From a virus: a stretch of DNA of 30,000 nucleotides. The stretch's first letter is position 1; every line of letters starts with the position of its first letter. The notes beneath the pieces were generated by a model. It was not told where the DNA came from, made no database searches, and worked only from the letters and a program-made list of their open reading frames with translations. The position numbers were made by a program, and so were the translations under genes. Location of the stretch: IMG/VR virus record IMGVR_UViG_3300042691_021030, positions 1-30,000 of that record; one strand, written 5' to 3'. Below, piece by piece: positions 16,998 through 25,035 of the stretch.

Positions 16998-17552
16998 ATG
17001 AATTATCAGGAAACTATCAACAAAATTAAGCAGCTATTTGAAGCGGCTGCGCCTGAGGTTGGTGTTGCACCTGTTAGCCCTGACGTAACAGCATTGGCGG
17101 ACTACATCCTGCAAGACGGGACAAAGATCAATGTTGACAAATTAGAGGTTGGCGGTATGGTAACAATCAATGGCACACCGGCTCCGGATGGTGAGCATCA
17201 ATTGCAGGATGGCACAGTCATCGAGACAAAGGATGGTGCAATCATCGAGATCAGTACTCCGGCTGAGGAGGTATCTGATGAGGAGGTTACATCGGATTTG
17301 AAAAAACAAAAAATGGAGGAGGTTGACAAATCACTTGCAGACAACACCGCAAAAATCAAAATGATTGAGGAAGCGTTGGCAAAGCAAAATGAGGCAATCA
17401 AATCAATGATGGAATTGGTTGAAAAGATGGCACAAGCTCCGATCAGTGAGCCGGCTGCAACTGTAAAAAATCAGTACACATCACAGGCACCAATGACCAA
17501 AAATGAAAAGTTTGAGGGTATTGTTAATGCAATCGCTCAATTGAAAAAATAA
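16998..17552 (+). CDS. Scaffold-like head assembly protein, 184 aa
   Basis: Placed between protease and major capsid, as scaffolds are. The N-terminal part is a short helix, NYQETINKIKQLFEAAAP. A beta-rich central unit follows, DGTKINVDKLEVGGMVTING (about 41-60), repeated loosely as LQDGTVIETKDGAIIEIS, a pattern known in proteins upstream of capsid genes in Bacteroidota phages. Residues 100-150 form a likely coiled coil rich in Lys and Glu, and the end is flexible. The ATG at 16998 fits an A-rich leader, in preference to an upstream start inside the protease. Scaffold function is inferred from location and architecture. Confidence 0.65.
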   Translation: MNYQETINKIKQLFEAAAPEVGVAPVSPDVTALADYILQDGTKINVDKLEVGGMVTINGTPAPDGEHQLQDGTVIETKDGAIIEISTPAEEVSDEEVTSDLKKQKMEEVDKSLADNTAKIKMIEEALAKQNEAIKSMMELVEKMAQAPISEPAATVKNQYTSQAPMTKNEKFEGIVNAIAQLKK

Positions 17553-17577
17553 TCTTAACCTATTAAAACTAAACAAA

Positions 17578-18531
17578 ATGGGATTTAATGTAGACGCTCT
17601 GACTAACTACGTAATTCAGAACGAAAAACTTTTGGTGACTAAGTCACTATTCGATGCAAAGACGCAAAGCGTTATTCAAGCATCAGGAAATGTAATGGCT
17701 GGGGTAAAATCAGCAGAGACAATCAACGTATTGGATACCGATGCAATTTTCCAAACTGGTGGCACCTGCGGTTTTACCAGCAGTGGATCCAGTACGTTTA
17801 CACAGCGTACGTTGACAGTGGGCAAATTTAAAGTGCATGAGTCATTGTGTCCAAAGACATTGGAGACAAAATATACTCAGTTAGCTTTGGCGGCCGGTAG
17901 CAATCCTCAGGCAATGCCATTCGAGCAGCAGTATACTGATTTAAAATCAGGTGTAATTGCTGAGCAATTGGAAACAGCGTTGTGGCAGGGTATAACATCA
18001 TCAGCTGATGTAAACCTTAATAAATTTAATGGTATCGCCAAATTGCTTTTGGATAGTGGTGTGAGTGTAAATGGTAACACAACCGGTATCACTGTTGCAA
18101 CTGGTATCACTTCAACAAATGCATTGACAATTATCAACAACATTAAGAATGCTTTGCCTGCAAGAGTAAAAGGTAAAAAAGACGTTCGCGTTTGGTGCGG
18201 TTGGGATACATTTGACAAATTGGTTGATGCTTATGTGACTGCAAATTACTTCAACTATGGTGCTGCAAATTTGATGTATGAGAATGGTGAGTTCATCATA
18301 CCGGGTACAGCTTACAAAGTGACTGCCGCTCATGGTTTGGATGGTACAAATAAGCTCTACGCAATGAGAGATAGCAATTTGTATTTGGGTTGCGACATAT
18401 TAGGAGAAGAAGATAAGTTTGAAATTTTTTATGCGAGGGAAGCTATGGAAATTAGATTTGTCGCAGAATGGAAACTTGGCGTACAACTGGCGTTCCCAAA
18501 TGAGACAGTGAGCTTTATTTTGGTACCGTAA
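17578..18531 (+). CDS. Major capsid protein
   Basis: A 317-residue protein in the expected position between scaffold and tail tube. The N-terminal helix (NVDALTNYVIQNEKLLVTKS) is followed by an E-loop-like stretch with CGFTSSGSSTFTQRTLTVGK (about residues 64-83). An A-domain/P-domain style C-terminal half contains KDVRVWCGWDTFDKLVDAYV and ends in EMIRF-like EAMEIRFVAEWKLGVQLAFP. This is compatible with an HK97-like fold, although the fold itself can only be tested structurally. Its leader is AT-rich, and an intrinsic terminator candidate follows the stop, a common means of giving the capsid high dosage. Glu codons switch from GAG to GAA for about 70 bases near the end. Confidence 0.85.
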   Translation: MGFNVDALTNYVIQNEKLLVTKSLFDAKTQSVIQASGNVMAGVKSAETINVLDTDAIFQTGGTCGFTSSGSSTFTQRTLTVGKFKVHESLCPKTLETKYTQLALAAGSNPQAMPFEQQYTDLKSGVIAEQLETALWQGITSSADVNLNKFNGIAKLLLDSGVSVNGNTTGITVATGITSTNALTIINNIKNALPARVKGKKDVRVWCGWDTFDKLVDAYVTANYFNYGAANLMYENGEFIIPGTAYKVTAAHGLDGTNKLYAMRDSNLYLGCDILGEEDKFEIFYAREAMEIRFVAEWKLGVQLAFPNETVSFILVP

Positions 18532-18546
18532 TTGGATAGTAACAAT

Positions 18547-18570
18547 GGGGGAGGATTTAAAACCTCTCCC
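18547..18570 (+). terminator. Intrinsic terminator-like hairpin after the major capsid gene
   Basis: GGGGGAGG (18547-18554) pairs with CCTCTCCC (18563-18570) across an 8-base AT loop, giving eight pairs with one G-U. The following ATATTTTAAAAATTTT has only a weak T tract, so termination is likely partial. It lies between the capsid gene and the tail-tube candidate and could set higher capsid than tail expression. Confidence 0.65.
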
Positions 18571-18599
18571 ATATTTTAAAAATTTTAAATATATACATC

Positions 18600-19112
18600 A
18601 TGCCATGCGCATTAACACAGGGATATAACCTCGATTGCCGCGATAGTATCGGAGGCGTTAAAGAGGTCTATTTTATGGAGCTTGGAAATTTAAGCTCTTA
18701 CACTGAGGCATCTGGTGTGGTTACTGCCATTACCAAAGCCGCAGGCAAAAAGTTTTACAAATATAATTTGGTGAAGCAAACAGCCATGTTTGAGGATACA
18801 TTGACCGTATCTGAGGAGAATGGTACTGTATTCGCTGATCAAAAGTTGAGCATCATCCTCAACAAATTGCAGGCAAACACTCGCAACGAATTGCTTTTGT
18901 TAGCTCAGAATTTGTTGGTTGCTGTTGTTGCTGATCGTAATGGTAAATACTTCATCTTAGGTTTAACCAATGGACTTGTCATCACAACTGCAAAAGGTGA
19001 GTCAGGTACAAAGATGGGCGATCGTAACGGATACACAATTGAGTTTGTGGGAGCTGAGCCGGCTCTCGCTCAAGAGGTTGCATCAGGTATCATCGCAGGA
19101 CTTACATCATAA
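18600..19112 (+). CDS. Putative major tail tube protein, 170 aa
   Basis: A beta-rich soluble protein of 170 residues, the size of a tail tube subunit. It begins CALTQGYNLDCRDSIGGVKE and continues VYFMELGNLSSY, a family commonly found downstream of Bacteroidota phage capsid genes. Later parts such as QKLSIILNKLQANTRNELLL and GDRNGYTIEFVGAEPALAQE fit tube-protein strand-helix-strand architecture. It is flanked by two intrinsic terminators, which makes it a separately dosed gene like other abundant structural proteins. The tube assignment is inference; a different virion role such as a head decoration protein cannot be excluded. Confidence 0.6.
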   Translation: MPCALTQGYNLDCRDSIGGVKEVYFMELGNLSSYTEASGVVTAITKAAGKKFYKYNLVKQTAMFEDTLTVSEENGTVFADQKLSIILNKLQANTRNELLLLAQNLLVAVVADRNGKYFILGLTNGLVITTAKGESGTKMGDRNGYTIEFVGAEPALAQEVASGIIAGLTS

Positions 19113-19132
19113 GATATTCCCGAATGAAAATA

Positions 19133-19165
19133 AAATGCTCGGCTAAATGGCCGGGCATTTTTTTT
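19133..19165 (+). terminator. Strong intrinsic terminator after the tube gene
   Basis: AAATGCTCGGC (19133-19143) pairs with GCCGGGCATTT (19150-19160) over a six-base loop, giving eleven pairs with one G-U, and is followed by an eight-T run ending at 19165. This is a canonical rho-independent terminator. Downstream late genes must therefore depend on read-through, antitermination or a promoter I could not recognise in the short space before 19199. Confidence 0.9.
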
Positions 19166-19198
19166 GACACAAAACAGCCATTGTGATATTTATTTTCG

Positions 19199-19576
19199 AT
19201 GATACAATTGGTTAAAGGTGTCAATAAAAATGTAGTACTAACATTGTCGGAGTTTACAACTTTGACAAATGCGTATTATCTTTTTATATTTCAGCACGTT
19301 ACAACAAAACAAACAATCAGCTTTGTGCTACCAATGAGCGCGGATTTAAGCACGCACCAATGGAGATACAATGAGTTTTTGATTGCAGCATCCCATTTCA
19401 ACAGCGCACCAGTCGGCAAATATCAATATCACATATACGAACAGGCAAGCAGCTCAAATACAAATCCATCAGGGTTGACATTGGTTGAGCAGGGCAAAAT
19501 GGATTTAAACAATGCAGCAGCTTTTGAGTTTACTCAATACGAAACTGCAACAAATTACACTCAATATGGAGGATAG
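19199..19576 (+). CDS. Virion-associated hypothetical protein, 125 aa
   Basis: A 125-residue beta-rich protein. It begins MIQLVKGVNKNVVLTLSEFT, carries HQWRYNEFLIAASHF in the middle, then KYQYHIYEQASSSNTNPSGL and VEQGKMDL near the end. From memory this set of motifs marks a small structural family in Bacteroidota phages and prophages, next to head or tail genes, whose precise role is not assigned. The Ig-like strand pattern could make it a decoration or connector protein. Its end overlaps the portal start by 11 bases, which couples the two translationally. Confidence 0.65.
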   Translation: MIQLVKGVNKNVVLTLSEFTTLTNAYYLFIFQHVTTKQTISFVLPMSADLSTHQWRYNEFLIAASHFNSAPVGKYQYHIYEQASSSNTNPSGLTLVEQGKMDLNNAAAFEFTQYETATNYTQYGG

Positions 19577-21803
19577 GCAAATTATTGTACTCAAATTTGA
19601 GGATAGCAAAATCCCCGAATTTAAGGAGGTAAGAGGTAAAGAGTGGGTATACTATGGGGATGACAATTTATACCCGGAATACCTCACAAAGTTATTTAAC
19701 AAATCAGCAAAGCACAACGCCATCATCAATGGAAAGGTGACATATATTGTCGGCGAGGGTTTGTACACAAAGGTTGATGATGCAGAGGCAGAGAAAATGA
19801 TGTTCAGAGCAAACAGCGCAGGCGAGAGCTTAAATGACATCATGAAAAAATGTGCTTTGGATGTTGAGATATTTGGAGGCTTTTATTTAAACATCATCCC
19901 AAACAAACTGGGTGGCATTGCTGACATTTACCATTTGGATTTTGAGCGCGTGAGAAGCAATGAGGATGGCTCGATGTTTTTTTACAAAAATGATTGGAAG
20001 CTCGGCAACAGGGACAAAGCTATGGAGTTTAAGGCATTCAATCCAAAGGACATGACCAGCTCCTCCATTTTCTCATATAAAGAATACAGACCGGGACTCC
20101 GCACATATTGTCTGCCAAATTACATTGGTGCAATGAATTACATCGAGGCAGACATGGAGGTATCAAAGCATACATTGACCAATGCAAAGGCTGGTTTCTC
20201 GGCAACTAAGTTAATAAATTTTTACAACGGAGAGCCTGCACCAGAAATGCAACGCGACATTCAAAAGAGAATGGAGCGCAAATTTACCGGTGCTGATGGC
20301 TCAAAGATAATTATTGCGTTCAACAATGATCCTGCAAAAGCACCAACAGTACAGGACTTAGGTCAGAGCGATTTGACAAAAGAGGATTTCCAGCAAGTGG
20401 ATGCGCTCATCACTCAAAATCTAATGGCAGGGCATCAGATCACAACACCTGCATTGTTTGGTATTAGTGAGCCGGGCAAATTAGGTCAGCGCAACGAGCT
20501 CAAAATGGCCTATGAGATATTCCAAAACACTTACATCAATCACAAACAAAGGTCATTAGAGAAGGTATTTAATTATTTGGCAAAGTACAAAGGTGTAAAA
20601 ACTGAGCTGTATATCAGGCCATGTGATCCGGTTGGTATTGAGGTGACTGAGAGCATGATCATTCAGACAGCTCCAAAATCATGGATACTCGACAAGATTG
20701 GTGTTGACACAGAGAAATACAATGACTCAAATATTGCAGGTGTGCCTATAAAAAAACCAACAATTGAGGATACGGATGCATCTCAAAAGGTTATAGATAG
20801 TATCAATTCATTGTCTCCATTGGTAGCAAATAAAGTACTCGAGACAATGACAGCTGATGAGATACGTGCTCTCGCGAGCTTATTGCCAAATCCGGCAGTA
20901 AAGACACCAACAGAGCAGGCAAATGTACCTGAGCAAATGGAGTCAGAGTCATCGACAAATGTCAATAGTGTGTTAACCAATTTAACAGGCAGACAACACC
21001 AACAAATCAGCCGCATTGTGCGTCAATATACACAAGGTAAATTGTCGCTGTCACAGGCATCCATCATGCTCAAAAACGGGTTTGGGTTTACTGATGATGA
21101 TGTGACAGCTTATTTAGGATTGAACGATCAAAAGTTTAGTAAGGAGTACACTGAGGAGGAGGTTGCGCATCTATTAAATGAGATGGGTGAGCAGCGCGAG
21201 ATGTTCCATGTCATCCACAGCAGGGAGAACAAATTTACCAGTGATGCGGACATGGTTGCATTTGAGGAGGCATTTTTTAAAAAGGAACAGTTTGCCATCA
21301 CTGAGAAGGTGACTGATTTGGAGGCAAATGTTTTGAAGCTCATCCAAAAAAATCCAAACATCACAACGGCAGACATTGCCACAGCAACTGGTGTTGAGAA
21401 GGCATATGCTGAGGAGGTAATATCAAAACTTACTGAGCGTGGTTTCATCACATCAACTGAGGTTAGTGGTGTTGGCGGTACATTGGTGACTCGCAAACTT
21501 ACTGATACATTGCCATCACTTGTCGGTAAGATTAGCAAAAAGCTACCTGAGATTGTCATCCGTTACAGCTACGAGGTAAAGCCGGGTGTTGGTGCGCCTA
21601 TTATTCCCGGCACACGCCCATTTTGCAGAGAGATGCTGCGCAAAGACAGGCTGTTTTCGAGGCCACAAATTGAGGCATTGAGCGTTGTGTTGGGGTATTC
21701 TTTATGGGATCGCAAAGGAGGATTTTGGAATAAGGGCAAAGGCAAAGGCATATCAGCCGACTGCCGCCACATGTGGAAAACAAATATACTTGTAAAAAAA
21801 TGA
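19566..21803 (+). CDS. Portal protein with C-terminal winged-helix and CRH-motif domains
   Basis: Forms the DNA gate at the capsid vertex; 745 residues. The N-terminal half has portal-type features: GKEWVYYGDDNLYPEYLTKL, a hydrophobic helix region, GFYLNIIPNK, and DLTKEDFQQVDALITQNLMA leading to ATPALFGISEPG-like stem residues. It is longer than typical portals (about 450-550 residues). The extra C-terminal part contains a winged-helix-like LEANVLKLIQKNPNITTADI region, and ends with RPFCREMLRKDRLFSRPQIE and DCRHMWKTN, which resembles domains seen in head morphogenesis (Mu gpF-like) proteins. The start at 19566 overlaps the previous gene. It may thus be a fused portal and minor head protein. 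Confidence 0.8.
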   Translation: MEDRQIIVLKFEDSKIPEFKEVRGKEWVYYGDDNLYPEYLTKLFNKSAKHNAIINGKVTYIVGEGLYTKVDDAEAEKMMFRANSAGESLNDIMKKCALDVEIFGGFYLNIIPNKLGGIADIYHLDFERVRSNEDGSMFFYKNDWKLGNRDKAMEFKAFNPKDMTSSSIFSYKEYRPGLRTYCLPNYIGAMNYIEADMEVSKHTLTNAKAGFSATKLINFYNGEPAPEMQRDIQKRMERKFTGADGSKIIIAFNNDPAKAPTVQDLGQSDLTKEDFQQVDALITQNLMAGHQITTPALFGISEPGKLGQRNELKMAYEIFQNTYINHKQRSLEKVFNYLAKYKGVKTELYIRPCDPVGIEVTESMIIQTAPKSWILDKIGVDTEKYNDSNIAGVPIKKPTIEDTDASQKVIDSINSLSPLVANKVLETMTADEIRALASLLPNPAVKTPTEQANVPEQMESESSTNVNSVLTNLTGRQHQQISRIVRQYTQGKLSLSQASIMLKNGFGFTDDDVTAYLGLNDQKFSKEYTEEEVAHLLNEMGEQREMFHVIHSRENKFTSDADMVAFEEAFFKKEQFAITEKVTDLEANVLKLIQKNPNITTADIATATGVEKAYAEEVISKLTERGFITSTEVSGVGGTLVTRKLTDTLPSLVGKISKKLPEIVIRYSYEVKPGVGAPIIPGTRPFCREMLRKDRLFSRPQIEALSVVLGYSLWDRKGGFWNKGKGKGISADCRHMWKTNILVKK

Positions 21804-22384
21804 GTAAAAACATCTTAATGCTGTCCGTAGCTTTATTAAAGGAGCGCACAGCAATACATGACAACATCGATGAGAAGTTGATATATCCTGAGATTAAGGC
21901 AGCACAGGACATGTTTATCCTGCCAGTGCTCGGCTCTGCGTTATTCAATAAGATACTCGATGACATCGACTCAAATACATTGGCAGGCAACTACAAAGAT
22001 TTGGTTGATGATTATATACTGGACACGCTCATCAATTACACAATCAGTGAGCTGCCGCTCGGATTGACATATCAGTTTTGGAATAAGGGTGTAGCACAGA
22101 AAACAACAGATCAAAGTTTGACACCGTCAATGTCTGATTTGTTTAGTGTTGCGAGTAAGTACAAGCGCAGAGCTGAGGAGTATGCGCAGAGGTTGAGATT
22201 GTTTTTGCGTGAGAATGCTGACACTATGTTTCCTGAGTATATCAATCCGGGCAGCGGTGTTGATACGGTGATACCTGAGACACAGGGGTACTCAAATCCG
22301 ATTTATCTCGGGGATGTATCACCATACAGCACAGAGTACAAAACATACGAGAGTAAATATCAGGGTAATTTACCGCGATGCTAA
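21800..22384 (+). CDS. Head-tail connector-like protein (DUF6712-like)
   Basis: A 194-residue helical protein beginning SKNILMLSVALLKERTAIHD and DEKLIYPEIKAAQDMFILPV, with LGSALFNKI, followed by more helices and a polar tail. This matches, by memory, a Bacteroidota phage family (DUF6712) located after portal genes and thought to act as a head-tail adaptor. The ATG at 21800 overlaps the portal TGA as ATGA and is preferred over an in-frame ATG at 21773 inside the portal. The C-terminal 40 residues are Gly/Pro/Tyr-rich and probably flexible. Confidence 0.75.
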   Translation: MSKNILMLSVALLKERTAIHDNIDEKLIYPEIKAAQDMFILPVLGSALFNKILDDIDSNTLAGNYKDLVDDYILDTLINYTISELPLGLTYQFWNKGVAQKTTDQSLTPSMSDLFSVASKYKRRAEEYAQRLRLFLRENADTMFPEYINPGSGVDTVIPETQGYSNPIYLGDVSPYSTEYKTYESKYQGNLPRC

Positions 22385-22388
22385 AAAC

Positions 22389-22508
22389 ATGAGTAAAAAC
22401 ATCAAACGAACAAACGAGGCAAAATTAAAATTGTACCTCGCAAAGTTGAAAAAAAATGACACTAAATCAGGTAGTACAAAAGCTGGAGCAGCTCGCTCTA
22501 AGCCATAA
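22389..22508 (+). CDS. Small basic hypothetical protein, 39 aa
   Basis: A 39-residue, very basic frame (MSKNIKRTNEAKLKLYLAKL followed by Lys/Ser/Ala/Arg residues) lies between two connector genes. Its first 15 bases are identical to the start of the preceding gene (21800-21814). It overlaps the next gene by 53 bases. A basic helix of this kind could bind DNA or scaffold, or could simply be a short nonfunctional frame. The matched start and close packing argue weakly that it is translated. Confidence 0.45.
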   Translation: MSKNIKRTNEAKLKLYLAKLKKNDTKSGSTKAGAARSKP

Positions 22509-23187
22509 ACAAATTAACCATTTCTTTTTTGGTGAGGTTGTTGACTGGTTGGCGAATGGGGACATAAGATACCCGGCATGTTGTGTTGAGGTAAATCCTT
22601 CGACAATCAGTAAGGATGACCATCAGACAATTTACAGCTTTGAGATATGGTTTTTGGATTTGGTGAATGTGGATATGGAGGCAAATGAAAATGAGCTCGA
22701 GGTTATGAGTGATCTCACCAGTATTGCGGAGGACTACATTGCCATGCTTAATTTCAGTCAGTATCAAGATATTTGGACAATTGGTACAACATATCAGTTG
22801 GAGTATTTCAGAGAGAAGTTTGAGGATTTGACAATCGCTGTGAGGTTTACATGCAGCATTGGTGTTGACAATACAACAGACAGATGTCAGGTGCCTGCAA
22901 CAGGGGTGACATTTGAGAGCGGTACTGAGTATCCTCCACAAATACAAATACAGGAAAATACTGTGTACACTTACACGTACACATGTGACGGCTCAGAACT
23001 TTATGCAATCAGTGCGGCTGATGTTGTGAATAAGGAGGTTTTATTGGTTTTTGTTGGTGATAAAAGATTGAGCGAGGCGGCACACAGTCCGGGAGTTAAT
23101 GAGTATGAGTATGATGCTGCGCTCGGTGAGTTCACTTTTTGTGTTGAATTACAAGCTGGTCAAGTAATACAAATTTTATATAGATGA
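22456..23187 (+). CDS. Putative tail completion / neck protein, 243 aa
   Basis: A 243-residue protein with an N-terminal helix MTLNQVVQKLEQLALSHKQI followed by FFFGEVVDWLANGDIRYPAC, a beta-strand region YSFEIWFLDLVNVD, and a helix AEDYIAMLNFSQYQ. This alternation fits a tail terminator or completion protein family that closes the tail at the neck. A distinct C-terminal domain (about 145-243) contains beta strands with TYTYTCDGSEL and ends in VIQILYR, probably an added domain. The start lies within the small upstream gene, and the end overlaps the fibre gene as ATGA. The function is inferred from order and fold-like pattern. Confidence 0.6.
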   Translation: MTLNQVVQKLEQLALSHKQINHFFFGEVVDWLANGDIRYPACCVEVNPSTISKDDHQTIYSFEIWFLDLVNVDMEANENELEVMSDLTSIAEDYIAMLNFSQYQDIWTIGTTYQLEYFREKFEDLTIAVRFTCSIGVDNTTDRCQVPATGVTFESGTEYPPQIQIQENTVYTYTYTCDGSELYAISAADVVNKEVLLVFVGDKRLSEAAHSPGVNEYEYDAALGEFTFCVELQAGQVIQILYR

Positions 23188-25025
23188 GATTGATATTTTT
23201 ATTTTTATTGTTGCCATTTGTTGGCAAGTCACAAAATGACACTACCAAATACTACAAGTCATTTGACTATGGATGGAATTATCAAAGATTAAAAGCTCGC
23301 GCAGCAATGGTGTTGCCATCGGACACAATCGCAAACAAGCTCGGTATTGTGACAATCGACACATCCGTATTTGTGGGCAATGGTGTGAGATGGGCAAAGG
23401 TTGGCGGCGCAGGCGGAGGAGGTATATCAGCTGACTCCTTAACCTATTACACAAAGTTTCGCAGTGATACGAGCCGCACAAATATATACAATGCAATAGG
23501 TAATAAATTAAATACCTCAGACACAACAAATGCATTCCTGATTAGTGTCTCACAACCAAATGACAGCTCGTTGACATTTGTCAAAGGCACAACCAGTACA
23601 AACTACATCATCAGGGCATCAACAGCAGGATCAGCAACGCGGTTGATTACGAGGGTTTACAATAGCACAGGCAGCACAATTTCGAGGGGAAGCGTTGTGT
23701 ACATCAGCGGAAGACACTCAAGCAATTTGCCGACAATAGAGCTTGCACAGGGCAACAATGAGGCGAATAGTTACAAGACATTTGCTGTGGTTGAGAGTGA
23801 CATCCCAACGAGCAACAGCGGTGTTGTGGTGCAAGCCGGCAATGTGGGCAATCTTAATTTGCCGACATCATCATACACTGATGGGGATGTTGTGTACCTA
23901 AGTCCAACAGTGCCCGGAGGCATTACAATAGTCAAGCCATTGGCACCATTTCACATTTGTAAGATAGGCAGCATCACACGTGCCCATCCTACCTTCGGAA
24001 GTTTGGAGGTAAAAATCGAGAACGGATGGCAGATGGATGAGCTGAGTGACGTGTCAATACCTTTGTATCCAAATGACAGCGTATTGTTGCAGTTCAGCCG
24101 GGTTGACTCACTATGGCATGATGTGAGCGTGACAAATGCCATTGGCAACAAATACCTCAAACCATCAGACAGCACAATATATCAGCCTAAATTTCGCAGC
24201 GACACAGCACGTACAAATACGTACAATGCCATAAGTACAAAGGTAAATTCGTCAGACAGCACACTTTATCAAACGAAATTTCGGAGTGACACAGCACGTA
24301 CAAATACGTACAGCGCAATTGCTGGCAAATTTACTTTGCCATCACTTACAAGTGGCTCAGTTTTATTTTCTGATGGTACAACCATCGCGCAGAAAAATGC
24401 AAACTTTTTTTGGGATAATACAAATAACCGGTTAGGACTGGGGACAACATCACCAGCAAATGCATTTGATGTTGTGAGAGGCACAGCTGGCACAATGGGC
24501 AGGGGTACATTTGAGAGTGGATCATTCTCATTTAATGGGGATGCAAAAGTCGGAGTGTACACATCATCAGCAACGGCAACTGATGGAGCAGGCATTGCAT
24601 TCGCTCAAACTAATTTGCAGGCAAATAGTCGGTATCCGGGTTTTGAGATGCAGTATGTTTATTCCAGTACAGTTGCGAATAATGCATGGAGAGTTAATTA
24701 TACCGAAAGGTCAAGTGCTGGTGCTGTACAAAATTATACTGCAAATGTATTAGCTGCCTATGCTAATGGTACTGTTATGATAAATCCAACAGCAAGTGGA
24801 GTGACTGCATCCGCAAAATTATTGGTAGGCAGAGCGAGCTCAACATTTACTTTTGATGTAAATGGTAGTGCAAGAGCAAACCAATTTTATTTGTCAGCTT
24901 TAAACACAGCACCTGCATCAGCATCAGCAACCGGTACAACTGGTGAGATACGGATTGACGCAAATTATATTTATATATGCACCGCGACAAACACATGGAA
25001 GCGCGTTGCAATAGCAACATGGTAA
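23184..25025 (+). CDS. Tail fibre-like protein with N-terminal signal peptide
   Basis: A 613-residue protein. The first 16 residues, MRLIFLFLLLPFVGKS, form a classical signal peptide with a hydrophobic core and small residues before a possible cleavage site at SQ-ND. A host-style secreted start on a virion protein is unusual. The rest is Ser/Thr/Asn-rich and fibre-like, with repeats around FRSDTARTNTYNAI, then NRLGLGTTSPANAFDVV, a segment typical of fibres and host surface proteins of Bacteroidota, and a C-terminal beta domain. No S74 chaperone domain was identified. It probably contacts the host surface, but an exported, non-virion protein is also possible. Confidence 0.7.
   Translation: MRLIFLFLLLPFVGKSQNDTTKYYKSFDYGWNYQRLKARAAMVLPSDTIANKLGIVTIDTSVFVGNGVRWAKVGGAGGGGISADSLTYYTKFRSDTSRTNIYNAIGNKLNTSDTTNAFLISVSQPNDSSLTFVKGTTSTNYIIRASTAGSATRLITRVYNSTGSTISRGSVVYISGRHSSNLPTIELAQGNNEANSYKTFAVVESDIPTSNSGVVVQAGNVGNLNLPTSSYTDGDVVYLSPTVPGGITIVKPLAPFHICKIGSITRAHPTFGSLEVKIENGWQMDELSDVSIPLYPNDSVLLQFSRVDSLWHDVSVTNAIGNKYLKPSDSTIYQPKFRSDTARTNTYNAISTKVNSSDSTLYQTKFRSDTARTNTYSAIAGKFTLPSLTSGSVLFSDGTTIAQKNANFFWDNTNNRLGLGTTSPANAFDVVRGTAGTMGRGTFESGSFSFNGDAKVGVYTSSATATDGAGIAFAQTNLQANSRYPGFEMQYVYSSTVANNAWRVNYTERSSAGAVQNYTANVLAAYANGTVMINPTASGVTASAKLLVGRASSTFTFDVNGSARANQFYLSALNTAPASASATGTTGEIRIDANYIYICTATNTWKRVAIATW
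24165..24338 (+). repeat. Two tandem 87-base repeats in the fibre gene
   Basis: Copies start near 24165 and 24252. Each encodes 29 residues of the form SDSTxYQxKFRSDTARTNTY, and a 25-base core (24201-24225 and 24288-24312) is identical. A diverged third copy occurs near 23443-23530 (FRSDTSRTNIYNAIGNK). The units likely build a rod segment, and near-identity of two copies indicates a recent duplication that may let the fibre change length. Confidence 0.8.
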
Positions 25026-25035
25026 AAAATATACA

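Noticed and set aside
19163-19198. Possible promoter (TTTG ... TATTTTCG) before the gene at 19199
   Set aside because: The spacer is about 24 bases, the second element does not match TAnnTTTG, and transcription would begin inside the gene.
20797-20805. A further AGTATCAAT site in the portal gene
   Set aside because: It is single and lies in coding sequence, so it is probably chance and not part of the 2175-2277 cluster.
21128-21559. 143-residue - strand open frame inside the portal
   Set aside because: Opposite the winged-helix part of the portal; composition is Ser/Val/Phe-rich shadow sequence and no promoter or neighbours support it.
24511-24753. 80-residue + strand frame within the fibre gene
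   Set aside because: It is fully contained in a well supported gene and shows no independent coding pattern.
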